Made by a program: the position numbers and the translations under genes
Shown: in pieces, positions 16,221 to 24,394 of the stretch
How the letters are laid out: each line of letters starts with the position of its first letter
Numbering within the stretch: the first letter of the stretch is position 1
Origin: Mesorhizobium escarrei
Lineage (GTDB): Bacteria > Pseudomonadota > Alphaproteobacteria > Rhizobiales > Rhizobiaceae
DNA length: 49,336 nt
Reading direction: 5' to 3'
NCBI RefSeq assembly: GCF_935825525.1
Contig: NZ_CAKXZT010000176.1
Location: 40,367 to 89,702 of the forward strand
Notes under the pieces: generated by a model
The model's input: the letters and a program-made list of their open reading frames with translations, nothing else
The model's database searches: none
What the model was told of the DNA's origin: nothing

Positions 16221-18302
16221 ATGAACCTCGCTGCCCGTGATTCGACCTTCCGGCCTGCCTATCTCGCAAAGCTGAATGCCGAGCAGTGCCTTGCGGTCGA
16301 GCATGGCGACGGCGCGGTCGCCGGGCCGTTGCTGGTGATCGCCGGCGCCGGCTCCGGCAAGACCAGCACGCTGGCGCATCGCGTCGCGCATCTGATCGTC
16401 AGGGGCGCTGACCCCAGGCGCATCCTTTTGATGACGTTTTCGCGTCGTGCCGCATCGGAAATGGCCAAGCGGGTCGAGCGCATCGCCGGCGAGGTGCTCG
16501 GCCGGGACGCTTCCATTATCACCGATGCGCTGAGCTGGGCCGGCACATTTCACGGCATTGGCGCCAGGCTGCTGCGCGACTATGCGCTGGAGATCGGCCT
16601 CGATCCGGCCTTCACCATCCACGACCGCGAGGATTCGGCCGACCTGATGAACCTCGCCCGGCACGAACTCGGCTTCTCGAAAACGGAAGGCCGTTTTCCA
16701 ACCAAGGGCACCTGCCTGGCGATCTATTCGCGTGCCGTCAACGCGCAGGCGCCGCTCGGCGAAGTTCTGGGTTCGGTGTTTCCCTGGTGCGCGGGGTGGG
16801 CAGAACAGCTTAAGGTGCTGTTCGCCCGATATGTCGAGGCCAAGCAGGCGCAGAACGTGCTCGATTACGACGACCTGCTGCTCTACTGGGCGCAGATGGC
16901 CGGCGAGCCGGAGATATCGGCGCATCTGGGTGGGCGTTTCGACCATGTGCTGGTCGACGAATACCAGGACACCAACCGGCTGCAGGCCTCGATCCTCGCG
17001 GCGCTCAAGCCGGACGGATTCGGGCTGACGGTGGTCGGCGACGATGCGCAGTCGATCTATTCGTTTCGCGCCGCGGAAGTGCGCAACATCCTCGACTTTC
17101 CAAAACAGTTCGCCCGGCCGGCCGAGATCGTCATGCTGGAGCGCAACTACCGCTCGACCGAGACCATCCTGGCCGCCGCCAATGCGGTGATCGGCGAGGC
17201 CTCGGAGCGCTTTACCAAGAACCTCTGGTCGGAGCGCAAATCGAACGAAAAGCCGAAACTGGTCAGCGTCCGCGACGAGGCCGAGCAGGCGAGTTACGTC
17301 TGTCAGGCGATCCTGACGGAGCGCGAGGCCGGCACGGCGCTGAAGGCGCAGGCCGTGCTGTTTCGCGCCTCGCACCACAGCGGGCCGCTGGAGATCGAGC
17401 TGACGCGCCGCAACATCCCGTTCGTCAAGTTCGGCGGGCTGAAGTTCCTCGACGCCGCCCATGTCAAGGACGTGCTGGCGGTGCTGCGCTTCGCCGAGAA
17501 CCCGCGCGACCGCGTCGCCGGTTTTCGCGTGCTGCAGCTTTTGCCCGGCATCGGCCCTTCGGCGGCTTCGCAGATCGTCGACACCATGGCGACGTCGCTC
17601 GACGAAGCGATGGGGCTGGCGCGCTACCGCCCGCCGCAACGCGCCGCTGACGACTGGCCGGGTTTCGTCGCGCTGTTCTCGCAGCTTCGCACCGGGTCGG
17701 GAAAATGGCCTGCTGACCTCGAACAGATCAGGCTCTGGTATGAGCCGCATCTCGACCGCATCCATGAGGATGCAACGACGCGCCGGGCCGATATTCTGCA
17801 GCTCGAACAGATCGCCTCGGGCTACGCCTCGCGCGAGCGTTTTCTCACCGAGCTGACCCTCGATCCGCCGGATGCGACCAGCGACGAGGCCGGGCCGCCG
17901 CATCGCGACGAGGACTATCTGATCCTGTCGACCATCCATTCGGCCAAGGGCCAGGAATGGAAGAACGTCTTCGTGCTCAACACCGTCGACGGCTGCATCC
18001 CGATCGATCTCGCCGTCGGCTCGAAGGAGGATATCGACGAGGAGCGCCGCCTGCTCTACGTGGCGATGACGCGGGCCAAGGACGGCCTGCACCTGGTCAT
18101 GCCGCAACGCTTTTTCGTCCACGGCCAGGCGGCGCGCGGCGATCGCCATGTTTACGCCTCGCGCACCCGCTTCATCCCAGCCTCGATCCTCGGCGCCTTC
18201 GAACAGACATCATGGGCGAGCGTCCAGGCCAAGGACGATCCGCGCCGCCAGCCGCAAGTGCGCGTCGACCTTGGCGCCCGCATGCGCGACATGTGGAAAT
18301 AG
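16221..18302 (+). CDS. UvrD/PcrA-family ATP-dependent helicase
   Basis: A 693-residue superfamily 1 DNA helicase. The motifs occur in order: Q-motif region LNAEQCLAVEH, Walker A AGAGSGKTSTLAHR, motif Ia TFSRRAASEM, Walker B VDEYQDTN, motif III VGDDAQSIYSFRAA, motif IV ERNYRSTETI, motif V STIHSAKGQEW and motif VI LLYVAMTRAK. It is shorter than UvrD proper and lacks a recognisable extra C-terminal domain. It probably acts in repair or replication-fork processing. An EcfG promoter and the DUF982 gene follow. Confidence 0.88.
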   Translation: MNLAARDSTFRPAYLAKLNAEQCLAVEHGDGAVAGPLLVIAGAGSGKTSTLAHRVAHLIVRGADPRRILLMTFSRRAASEMAKRVERIAGEVLGRDASIITDALSWAGTFHGIGARLLRDYALEIGLDPAFTIHDREDSADLMNLARHELGFSKTEGRFPTKGTCLAIYSRAVNAQAPLGEVLGSVFPWCAGWAEQLKVLFARYVEAKQAQNVLDYDDLLLYWAQMAGEPEISAHLGGRFDHVLVDEYQDTNRLQASILAALKPDGFGLTVVGDDAQSIYSFRAAEVRNILDFPKQFARPAEIVMLERNYRSTETILAAANAVIGEASERFTKNLWSERKSNEKPKLVSVRDEAEQASYVCQAILTEREAGTALKAQAVLFRASHHSGPLEIELTRRNIPFVKFGGLKFLDAAHVKDVLAVLRFAENPRDRVAGFRVLQLLPGIGPSAASQIVDTMATSLDEAMGLARYRPPQRAADDWPGFVALFSQLRTGSGKWPADLEQIRLWYEPHLDRIHEDATTRRADILQLEQIASGYASRERFLTELTLDPPDATSDEAGPPHRDEDYLILSTIHSAKGQEWKNVFVLNTVDGCIPIDLAVGSKEDIDEERRLLYVAMTRAKDGLHLVMPQRFFVHGQAARGDRHVYASRTRFIPASILGAFEQTSWASVQAKDDPRRQPQVRVDLGARMRDMWK

Positions 18303-18361
18303 GCTTCGGCACGGCGCTCATGCCACGGGACCTGGTGGCGAAAACCAAATTTCGGCAACAT

Positions 18362-18386
18362 GGAACCTGATGCCGCAATTCGCGTT
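18362..18386 (+). promoter_or_regulatory. EcfG-type general stress promoter before the DUF982 gene
   Basis: GGAAC at 18362-18366, 16 bases, CGTT at 18383-18386: an exact consensus match, 69 bases before the DUF982 ATG. The spacing is nearly the same as at the porin gene (30345-30369). Confidence 0.7.
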
Positions 18387-18455
18387 TCTGGGCGTCCGAC
18401 CCCCGGTCGGAGAGCGGCGTCCGCCCGTCACCTCCGCCCAATTCGAGAGGCCAGA

Positions 18456-18758
18456 ATGCACGACACGACATTTTTCGCCCCGGTCGCCGTAACCGTCGGC
18501 GCCGGCCATAAGCGCATGATCGCTTCGCTCTTCGACATGCATGAGTTCCTGACCGAGTTCCCGCCATCGCGGCGACGCCTGAGCTATGGCGCGGCGGTGA
18601 AGGCCTGCGAGGCGGCACGCGCCGGCGAGATCTCGCCCGAAGCCGCGCGCGACGCCTTGATCACCTTCGCAGTTTCGGCAGGCATTCTCTGGCCTTCGGC
18701 CCAGCCGGCAGTCTCGGTCAAGCCGATCGCCCGCGGCCAGGGCGGATACGCTGCCTGA
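18456..18758 (+). CDS. DUF982 domain protein
   Basis: A 100-residue protein matching DUF982, a family multiplied in rhizobia with no known function. Hallmarks are FFAPVAVTVGAGHKRMIAS, DMHEFLTEFPPSRRRLSYGAAVKACEAA and EAARDALITFAVSAGIL. There is no signal or membrane segment. GAGAGG stands before the ATG at 18456; the upstream frame to 18360 overlaps the promoter and is rejected. The consensus EcfG promoter places it in the general stress regulon by inference. Confidence 0.78.
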   Translation: MHDTTFFAPVAVTVGAGHKRMIASLFDMHEFLTEFPPSRRRLSYGAAVKACEAARAGEISPEAARDALITFAVSAGILWPSAQPAVSVKPIARGQGGYAA

Positions 18759-18785
18759 CTGGCCAGGCCTCTTTTGCGACTGTGG

Positions 18786-18816
18786 CCCGCCGAAGATGCT
18801 GTTCGTCTTCGACGGG
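18786..18816. terminator. hairpin between convergent genes
   Basis: CCCGCCGAAGA and TCTTCGACGGG pair with one mismatch around nine bases, between the stops of the DUF982 gene (plus) and the diguanylate cyclase gene (minus). An outer TGTGG/CCACA pair extends it. The T tract is short. Confidence 0.4.
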
Positions 18817-18845
18817 TTTGCGACCACAAGTATCAGGCGCGGCCC

Positions 18846-19634
18846 TCAATGGACCGTCATCAGGTCGCCGTTCGGCAAACCGCTCAATGCCGCCGCTTCA
18901 AAGCTAACCTGGTCGCGGCCGTTCGATTTAGCCCTGTATAGGTGTTTATCCGCCACAACGAACATCTCGGCATAAGTGGTCGGTCCGCTGAAGGCGACGC
19001 CGCCGATGCTTACCGAGAGGGGACAGGGTTGCCCGCCCGGGGAAAAATCCGCCTCGCGGATACGGCGCCGTATCCCCTCCGCGACCAGCCAGGAATGCGA
19101 CGGGTCGGCGCCGGGAAGGAAGACTGCGAATTCCTCGCCACCAATTCGCCCGACGATATCGGCGCCGCGCAGCTGGTCTTGAATGGTCCTGGCGATCAGC
19201 TTGAGGGCCTGATCGCCACAGTCGTGGCCGAGGCGATCGTTGACGGACTTGAAATGGTCGGCGTCGACGATCAGCAAAGCCCCGGAGCTGACGACAGAAT
19301 GGCTGCGCGCTTGCTCGAGATAGGCTTCGACAAGCATTGAGAACGCGCCGCGGTTGAACACCGCTGTCAGACTGTCGGTCGCCGCGACAATTGTCAGCTC
19401 ATTTTGCGCGATTGCCAGCTGACGCATTTTCCACATCAGGAAAGACAGGAACGAACCGGCCAGCACCAGCGGCAGCAGCAGATCGGTGAGTTTCGCCCGC
19501 CACAGCGCTTCAGGCGAAAGATAGGGGAAATTGAAGGAATCGACGAAAAAGGCGGCGGCGATGCACACTGCGGTCCCGGCGACGGTGACCGCCACCACCC
19601 TGCCCCAACTCGTGGGGGAAAAATCGATCCGCAT
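18846..19634 (-). CDS. membrane-bound diguanylate cyclase (GGDEF)
   Basis: A 262-residue protein with two N-terminal membrane segments (about 12-32 and 48-68) and a cytoplasmic GGDEF domain (about 85-245). The active-site loop is RIGGEEFAVFLP, a competent GGEEF signature, and RGAD lies five residues upstream as an inhibitory I-site, so it should make cyclic di-GMP with product inhibition. ATDSLTAVFNRGAF and LLIVDADHFKSVND are the other core motifs. There is no sensory domain beyond the short membrane part. Confidence 0.9.
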   Translation of the reverse strand: MRIDFSPTSWGRVVAVTVAGTAVCIAAAFFVDSFNFPYLSPEALWRAKLTDLLLPLVLAGSFLSFLMWKMRQLAIAQNELTIVAATDSLTAVFNRGAFSMLVEAYLEQARSHSVVSSGALLIVDADHFKSVNDRLGHDCGDQALKLIARTIQDQLRGADIVGRIGGEEFAVFLPGADPSHSWLVAEGIRRRIREADFSPGGQPCPLSVSIGGVAFSGPTTYAEMFVVADKHLYRAKSNGRDQVSFEAAALSGLPNGDLMTVH

Positions 19635-19735
19635 GCATTGCTCCCGCTATGGCAAGCTATTTTGAAGCGGGATCACAAATGAAGTCCTAAGACTTTGCCT
19701 TCAATTCGATCATGATCGCCACAGATGATCCCAAA

Positions 19736-20248
19736 TCACGCGTAGGCGCGGCCCTCTTCGCTGCGCTGGAACAGCGTCAGGTCGAGCGGCACCGAAGGCC
19801 GGCCGAGAATGGTCAAGATCGCGTGCGCCTGGCCGCGGTGATGGGTCTGGTGGTTGAAGAAATGATCAAGCGCCGGCGCCAATCGCTGCGAGACGGTGCG
19901 CATGTCGGAGACGGTCATGTAGGAGAAGCGGCCGGACAAAGCCTTGTCGCTTAACGCCCCAACCCAGTCGATGATCCTTCTGTCTTCGGCCTCGCGCGCC
20001 AGCCGCAAGCCCGGCAGGGCGCGGTGCAGGATCGTGTCGAGCCTGGCCGGCGCGTCGCCCTCGCCGGTAAAGCGCCTCATCCAGATGCGATCGGCAGTCA
20101 GAACGTGATTGAGCGTGCCCGTCATCGAGCCGAAAAAAACCCCGACGTTGCGGTGAAAATCTTCCTCGTCGAGATCGGTGGCGGCATCGTAGATGCGGCT
20201 ATTGGCCCATTGATTGTAGGCAGCAAACATCATGAAGTGCTGTTTCAT
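19736..20248 (-). CDS. DinB family protein
   Basis: A 170-residue protein of the DinB/YfiT four-helix superfamily. The start FMMFAAYNQWANSRIYDA, the segment GTLNHVLTADRIWMRRF and the C-terminal FNHQTHHRGQAHAIL supply the three metal-binding histidines. Some members are thiol-dependent S-transferases; the function here is unassigned. It is divergent from a glutathione S-transferase gene with an inverted repeat between, which would fit a thiol-related role. Confidence 0.85.
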   Translation of the reverse strand: MKQHFMMFAAYNQWANSRIYDAATDLDEEDFHRNVGVFFGSMTGTLNHVLTADRIWMRRFTGEGDAPARLDTILHRALPGLRLAREAEDRRIIDWVGALSDKALSGRFSYMTVSDMRTVSQRLAPALDHFFNHQTHHRGQAHAILTILGRPSVPLDLTLFQRSEEGRAYA

Positions 20249-20272
20249 CGTTTTCTCCGGCCCGCGAGACCC

Positions 20273-20304
20273 CGTTTCGGGTGCTTATCGCAAGGCCCGA
20301 AACG
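20273..20304. promoter_or_regulatory. 9-bp inverted repeat between DinB and GST genes
   Basis: CGTTTCGGG (20273-20281) and CCCGAAACG (20296-20304) are perfect inverted arms with a 14-base spacer, inside an 89-base divergent gap. It is operator-like, and the regulator is unknown. Confidence 0.4.
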
Positions 20305-20337
20305 TCGCTCTAGTAGACCGCAAGGAAGCTGCCGCCA

Positions 20338-21042
20338 ATGACAATTCTGCTCTATGACCTCGTCGGACGCGATGGCGCCCGTCCGTTCAGCCCGCATTGT
20401 TGGAAGGCGACGATGGCGCTTGCCCACAAGGGCCTCGATATCTCGACCGTGCCGACACGCTTTCTTGAAGTGCCCACCGTTGAAGGCGGCGTTTCAAAAC
20501 TCGTCCCGGTGATCCGCGACGGCGAGAAGGTGGTCGCCGATTCTTTCGCCATCGCGCTCTATCTCGACGAAGCCTATCCAGAGCGACCGACATTGCTTTG
20601 CGGTGACGGCGGCAAGGCGATGGCGCGCTTCATCGAACGCTGGTCGCAACTGACCATCCACCCCTATGTCACCACTGCGGCGATCATGGACCTGCACGCC
20701 ATGCAGGACGAGGCGAACGCCGCCTATTTTCGTCAAAACCGCGAGCAGCGCTTCGGCAAGAGACTGGAAGAGGTGGTGGCGGCGCGGGACGCCGGCCTCG
20801 GTGCCTTCCGTGCCTCGCTGGAACCATTGCGCTCGATGCTTGCCTATCAGCCGTTCATCGGCGGCCAATCACCGCTGTTTGCCGACTACATCGTCTTCGG
20901 CGCGCTGCAATGGGCGCGCATCGCCTCACCCTACCGGTTGCTCGACGATAGCGATGTGGTGGCGCAATGGTTCGAGCGCTGCCTCGACCTGCATGATGGG
21001 CTCGGCCGCAAGGTGCCGGCGGCGGTCGCCGCCGCCGCGTAG
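20338..21042 (+). CDS. glutathione S-transferase, LigE-like N-terminus
   Basis: A 234-residue GST-fold protein. The N-terminal thioredoxin domain has PFSPHCWKATMALAHKGL, wording close to the LigE/LigF beta-etherase group, then VPVIRDGEKVVADSFAIALYLDEAYP for glutathione binding. The C-terminal helical domain ends FADYIVFGALQWARIASPY. Beta-etherase chemistry is only suggested by the N-terminal similarity; a general detoxification role is the safer call. Confidence 0.85.
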   Translation: MTILLYDLVGRDGARPFSPHCWKATMALAHKGLDISTVPTRFLEVPTVEGGVSKLVPVIRDGEKVVADSFAIALYLDEAYPERPTLLCGDGGKAMARFIERWSQLTIHPYVTTAAIMDLHAMQDEANAAYFRQNREQRFGKRLEEVVAARDAGLGAFRASLEPLRSMLAYQPFIGGQSPLFADYIVFGALQWARIASPYRLLDDSDVVAQWFERCLDLHDGLGRKVPAAVAAAA

Positions 21043-21170
21043 GGGAGTAGGGCAGTAGGGCAGTAGGGAGTAAGGAAGTCGCGGCGGCGCACATACCTAC
21101 TGCCTTATTGCCCTACTGCCCTACTGCCCTACTGCCCTACTCCCCTACTCCCCTACTCCCCTAGCAAAGG
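21043..21170. repeat. inverted arrays of an octamer tandem repeat
   Basis: Downstream of the GST stop come GTAGGGGA, GTAGGGCA, GTAGGGCA and GTAGGGA. After about 30 bases the complementary array follows: CCTACTGC-type octamers, then CCTACTCC-type octamers, about eight units in all. The arms can form a long stem and may act as a transcript end. Copy number is likely to vary. Similar strings occur between Mesorhizobium genes, recalled and not checked. Confidence 0.75.
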
Positions 21171-21182
21171 CAGTACGACACC

Positions 21183-21818
21183 ATGACGTCAGACCCGGAA
21201 TTTCGGGACGATTTTCGCGCCGATCTGGCCAATCTCTTCCTGTGGCGGCGGGACGTCAGGCGATTCAGGCCGACGCCGCTCCCCGAAGGCGCGCTGGAAC
21301 GGCTGCTTGACCTCTCCAGCATTGCGCCCTCGGTCGGGCTGAGCCAGCCCTGGCGCTTTGTCATGGTCGAGAGCGCGGAATGCCGCGCCGCCGTCAGGAC
21401 ATGCTTCGAGCGCTGCAATGCGGAGGCGCTTGCATCGTTCGACGACGAACGCGCTGCGCTCTATGCGCGCCTGAAGCTTGCCGGCTTGAACGAAGCGCCT
21501 TCTCAATTCGCGGTCTTTGCCGACCGCGCGACGGAACAGGGACATGGGCTCGGCCGCCTGACCATGCCAGCGACCATCGAATATTCGGCGGTGATGGCGA
21601 TCCACACTTTTTGGCTGGCGGCGCGCGCCGAAGGAATAGGCATGGGCTGGGTCTCGATCCTCGACCCGGCCGAAATGGCGACGATCCTGGACGCGCCGCC
21701 AGAGTGGACGCTGATCGGTTACTTCTGCGTCGGCTACCCGAGCGAGAACCACAGCGTGCCGGAACTGGAGCGAGAAGGCTGGGAGGTCCGGCGCGCTTCG
21801 ATGGTGATAAGGCGGTAG
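21183..21818 (+). CDS. bluB: 5,6-dimethylbenzimidazole synthase
   Basis: A 211-residue flavin enzyme of the nitroreductase fold that fragments reduced FMN to give the lower ligand of vitamin B12. BluB wording is clear: LFLWRRDVRRFRPTPLPEGALERLLDLSSIAPSVGLSQPWRF, then AVFADRATEQGHGLGR, then EGIGMGWVSILDP and the C-terminal GYPSENHSVPELEREGWE. No other cobalamin gene and no cobalamin riboswitch is visible here. It starts right after the octamer repeat. Confidence 0.92.
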   Translation: MTSDPEFRDDFRADLANLFLWRRDVRRFRPTPLPEGALERLLDLSSIAPSVGLSQPWRFVMVESAECRAAVRTCFERCNAEALASFDDERAALYARLKLAGLNEAPSQFAVFADRATEQGHGLGRLTMPATIEYSAVMAIHTFWLAARAEGIGMGWVSILDPAEMATILDAPPEWTLIGYFCVGYPSENHSVPELEREGWEVRRASMVIRR

Positions 21819-21954
21819 CGCAACGGCGACGCTGCAATCCTCTCTTGCAGGGAAGAATGGATATCATGGATGGTTTCGCCGATCGCCGGCGTTGCCAACA
21901 AGACACCATGGCAAAGCCAGCCGTGACCGCCTTGATCTGAGGAAGGGCACAAAA

Positions 21955-22251
21955 ATGTTTCGCTACGACGTGCAAGCCGAGATCTGGGTCTATCCAGGCA
22001 AGGGCGGCTGGCATTTTGTGACGCTGCCGCCGGAGCTTGGGGCACGGATCAAGACGGCGATGGCGGGGATGGCACGCCCCTGGGGCTCGCTTGGCGTGGA
22101 AGCCGTCATCGGCCAGACCAGATGGCGGACGTCGCTGTTTCCCGACAAGAAATCCGGCAGCCTGCTCTTGCCGATCAAGACGGCAGTGCGGGTCCGCGAA
22201 GGCCTCCGGGCTGGCGACACGGCCAAGCTGACGATCGAGATGCAGTTATGA
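21955..22251 (+). CDS. DUF1905 domain protein
   Basis: A 98-residue protein with the DUF1905 beta-barrel pattern: AEIWVYPGKGGWHFVTLPPELG, GSLGVEAVIGQTRWRTSLFPDKKSGSLLLPIKTAVR and GLRAGDTAKLTIEM. The function is unknown. GAGGAAGG stands about nine bases before the ATG at 21955. It sits between bluB and ndk with gaps of over 100 bases on both sides, so it is probably its own unit. Confidence 0.75.
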   Translation: MFRYDVQAEIWVYPGKGGWHFVTLPPELGARIKTAMAGMARPWGSLGVEAVIGQTRWRTSLFPDKKSGSLLLPIKTAVRVREGLRAGDTAKLTIEMQL

Positions 22252-22390
22252 CAACATTGGTTCGGGCCGACGACGATGCGCCATCCGGCGCAGAAATGAG
22301 CGCCGCGCCGGCCTCCTCTTGGCAAGCCGGCGGGCGGCTTGTATAGAGCCCGCCACCCTGAATTCCACTCTCCATCACAAGGACGACCCC

Positions 22391-22813
22391 ATGGCGCTCG
22401 AACGCACCTTTTCCATGATCAAGCCGGACGCAACCCGGCGCAATCTCACCGGCGCCATCACCCAGATGCTCGAGGAAGCCGGCCTGCGCGTCATCGCCTC
22501 GCGCCGGGTGTGGATGAGCCGCCGCGAGGCGGAAGGTTTTTACGCCGTGCACAAGGATCGTCCGTTCTTCGGCGAGCTGGTCGAGTCGATGTCGTCGGGT
22601 CCAACGGTCGTGCAGGTGCTGGAAGGCGAGAACGCCATTGCCAAAAACCGCGACGTGATGGGCGCCACCAACCCGGCCAACGGCGCAGAAGGCACCATCC
22701 GCAAGGTGCACGCGCTGTCGATCGGCGAGAATTCCGTGCACGGCTCCGACGCACCGGAGACCGCCGCGCAGGAGATCAAGTACTGGTTCTCGGACACCGA
22801 GATCGTCGGCTGA
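22391..22813 (+). CDS. ndk: nucleoside diphosphate kinase
   Basis: A 140-residue NDK that equalises nucleoside triphosphate pools by ping-pong phosphotransfer. The N-terminal ERTFSMIKPDATRR, the segment VMGATNPANGAEGTIR and the active-site stretch NSVHGSDAPETA with phosphorylated His117 are all present. The length is standard. AAGGA precedes the ATG at 22391. A strong intrinsic terminator follows. Confidence 0.97.
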   Translation: MALERTFSMIKPDATRRNLTGAITQMLEEAGLRVIASRRVWMSRREAEGFYAVHKDRPFFGELVESMSSGPTVVQVLEGENAIAKNRDVMGATNPANGAEGTIRKVHALSIGENSVHGSDAPETAAQEIKYWFSDTEIVG

Positions 22814-22841
22814 GCCGACAGTCCATCACCACGTAAAAAGG

Positions 22842-22866
22842 GGCCGGCGCAATGCCGGCCTTTTTT
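22842..22866 (+). terminator. intrinsic terminator of ndk
   Basis: GGCCGGC/GCCGGCC with loop GCAAT, followed by six T residues. Confidence 0.9.
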
Positions 22867-23032
22867 CGTTGCGGCGATCCGGCACCGGACGCCGAAGCCG
22901 GCAACTGACCGAACAGAGCAGGGCCGCTGCCGGCCTCTGGCTTCGATGTCGCCATCTTCTCCCATGATGATCAGCGGATCGACCTGGTGGGCCAGGCCCC
23001 AGGCGATCACGAAGTCGTGTTCCCACACAGAT

Positions 23033-23058
23033 GTAACGCAGCGAGCCTCCGGACCGAA
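23033..23058 (+). promoter_or_regulatory. sigma-F-like ECF promoter of the bufferin operon
   Basis: GTAACG at 23033-23038, 16 bases, CGAA at 23055-23058. This differs by one base from the GTAACC-N16-CGAA element reported for sigma-F-dependent promoters in Caulobacter, whose regulon includes the bufferin operon. It lies 55 bases before bufA. The rest of 22867-23113 shows no gene I can support. Confidence 0.6.
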
Positions 23059-23113
23059 CTGACCAATGCGCGCTTGAGGAACGGCGCGCAACAACCCAAT
23101 CGGAGGTGAAAAC

Positions 23114-23437
23114 ATGTCAACAAGATCAACCGTGAGCGCGGCCTTCCTGGCCGGCGCCGTTGCCACGGCTCTCGCTTCTTTTGCGACGGCCGCGCCGCTG
23201 TCCGAGGCAGAGGCCAAGGCAGCGATGGATGCCGGCAAGGAGAAGTGCTTCGGCGTCGCCCTGAAGGGGCAGAACGACTGCGCGGCGGGACCCGGCACCA
23301 CCTGCCAAGGCACCTCGACAGTCGACTACCAGGGCAACGCCTGGAAGTTCGTCGACGGCGGCACCTGCACGACGATGGACCTGCCCGGCGACCGCAAGGG
23401 CTCGCTAACGGCGCTGAGCCGCGACGTCCCTTCCTAA
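23114..23437 (+). CDS. bufA1: bufferin precursor, DUF2282 type
   Basis: A 107-residue DUF2282 protein: a signal peptide of about 27 residues (AGAVATALASFATAA), then KEKCFGVALKGQNDCAAGPG, TTC, and a GGTC site. The four conserved cysteines are Cys45, 56, 64 and 85. In the studied Caulobacter homologue the MNIO enzyme converts the two central cysteines (here 56 and 64) into copper-binding thiooxazoles, and the peptide buffers copper in the periplasm. GGAGGTGA gives an ideal ribosome site. It heads the buf operon. Confidence 0.88.
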   Translation: MSTRSTVSAAFLAGAVATALASFATAAPLSEAEAKAAMDAGKEKCFGVALKGQNDCAAGPGTTCQGTSTVDYQGNAWKFVDGGTCTTMDLPGDRKGSLTALSRDVPS

Positions 23438-23470
23438 GCAACGCAAGCTGCCCGGAAAGCGGAGATGAAG

Positions 23471-24394
23471 ATGAACGGACTGGCCCCAGCATCCCGCATA
23501 TCGAAAACCTCGCGCTTTCCGGCGCACCCGATCGCCGGCCTTGCCGGCACCAGTTTCAAGCATGAACATCTACGCGCGATCCTCGGCGACGACCCAATGG
23601 GCGGTTTCTTCGAGGTCCACGCCGAAAACTACATGGGCGCCGGTGGCCCGCCGCACGATGCGCTGGCCAGGATCCGCCGCGACTATCCCGTTTCGCTGCA
23701 CGGGGTATGCATGTCGATCGGCGGACCGCGGCCGCTCGACAAAGCGCATCTCGGTCGTTTCAGGGCGCTCGTCGACCGCTATGAGCCGGCGCTGGTTTCG
23801 GAGCATCTCGCCTGGTCGACCCACGACACCACCTATTACAACGACCTGCTTCCCCTGCCCTATACGCCGGCAACGGTTTCGCGCGTGGCGGATCACATCG
23901 ATGAAATGCAGGAGACGATCGGCCGCCCGATCCTGCTCGAGAACCCCTCGACCTACGTCCTTTTCGCGGAATCGACGATGAGCGAGACGGATTTCATCGG
24001 CGCGCTGGTGCAGCGTACCGGTTGCGGCCTGTTGCTCGACGTCAACAACGTCTTCGTTTCGGCCACCAATCACGGCTATTCAGCCCTTTCCTACCTCGCG
24101 GATTTCCCGCTCGCGCATGTCGGCGAAATCCATCTGGCCGGGCACACCGAGCAGGCGGATGACGAGGGCGACCTGCTGCTCATCGACAGCCATGACGGTC
24201 CGGTCGCCGACGCGGTCTGGAACCTCTTCGATATCGTCATCGGCCGATGCGGGCCGCTGCCGACGCTGATCGAGTGGGACAGCAACATTCCCGACTGGCC
24301 GGTGCTCAAGGCGGAGGCCGCCGCCGCCCAAGCGATTCTCGACCATCAGGCCGACAGCCACCATGTGTTCGGAAAAGCCCATGCCGCAGGATGA
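23471..24394 (+). CDS. bufB: MNIO-family bufferin maturase, DUF692
   Basis: A 307-residue multinuclear non-heme iron enzyme (DUF692). Metal-ligand and active-site segments appear in order: FEVHAENYMGAGG, SLHGVCMSIGG, SEHLAWSTHD, LPLPYTP, LLENPSTY, LLLDVNNVFVSATNHG, IHLAGH, IDSHDGPV and LIEWDSNIP. It is expected to oxidise cysteines of BufA in the cytoplasm before export. The ATG at 23471 has GGAG six bases upstream; the ATG two codons earlier directly touches it. Its 3' end overlaps bufC. Confidence 0.9.
   Translation: MNGLAPASRISKTSRFPAHPIAGLAGTSFKHEHLRAILGDDPMGGFFEVHAENYMGAGGPPHDALARIRRDYPVSLHGVCMSIGGPRPLDKAHLGRFRALVDRYEPALVSEHLAWSTHDTTYYNDLLPLPYTPATVSRVADHIDEMQETIGRPILLENPSTYVLFAESTMSETDFIGALVQRTGCGLLLDVNNVFVSATNHGYSALSYLADFPLAHVGEIHLAGHTEQADDEGDLLLIDSHDGPVADAVWNLFDIVIGRCGPLPTLIEWDSNIPDWPVLKAEAAAAQAILDHQADSHHVFGKAHAAG

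Noticed and set aside
16134..18149. 671-codon minus-strand frame over the helicase gene
   Set aside because: Antisense shadow of the UvrD-type gene, whose helicase motifs are all intact on the plus strand.
21043..21170. CRISPR array
   Set aside because: The repeat unit is only eight bases with no spacers, and there are no cas genes.
22540..23313. 257-codon minus-strand frame spanning ndk, the gap and bufA
   Set aside because: It overlaps two firm plus-strand genes antisense. A short stretch in the gap (about 22900-23030) reads somewhat protein-like but is too little to support a gene.
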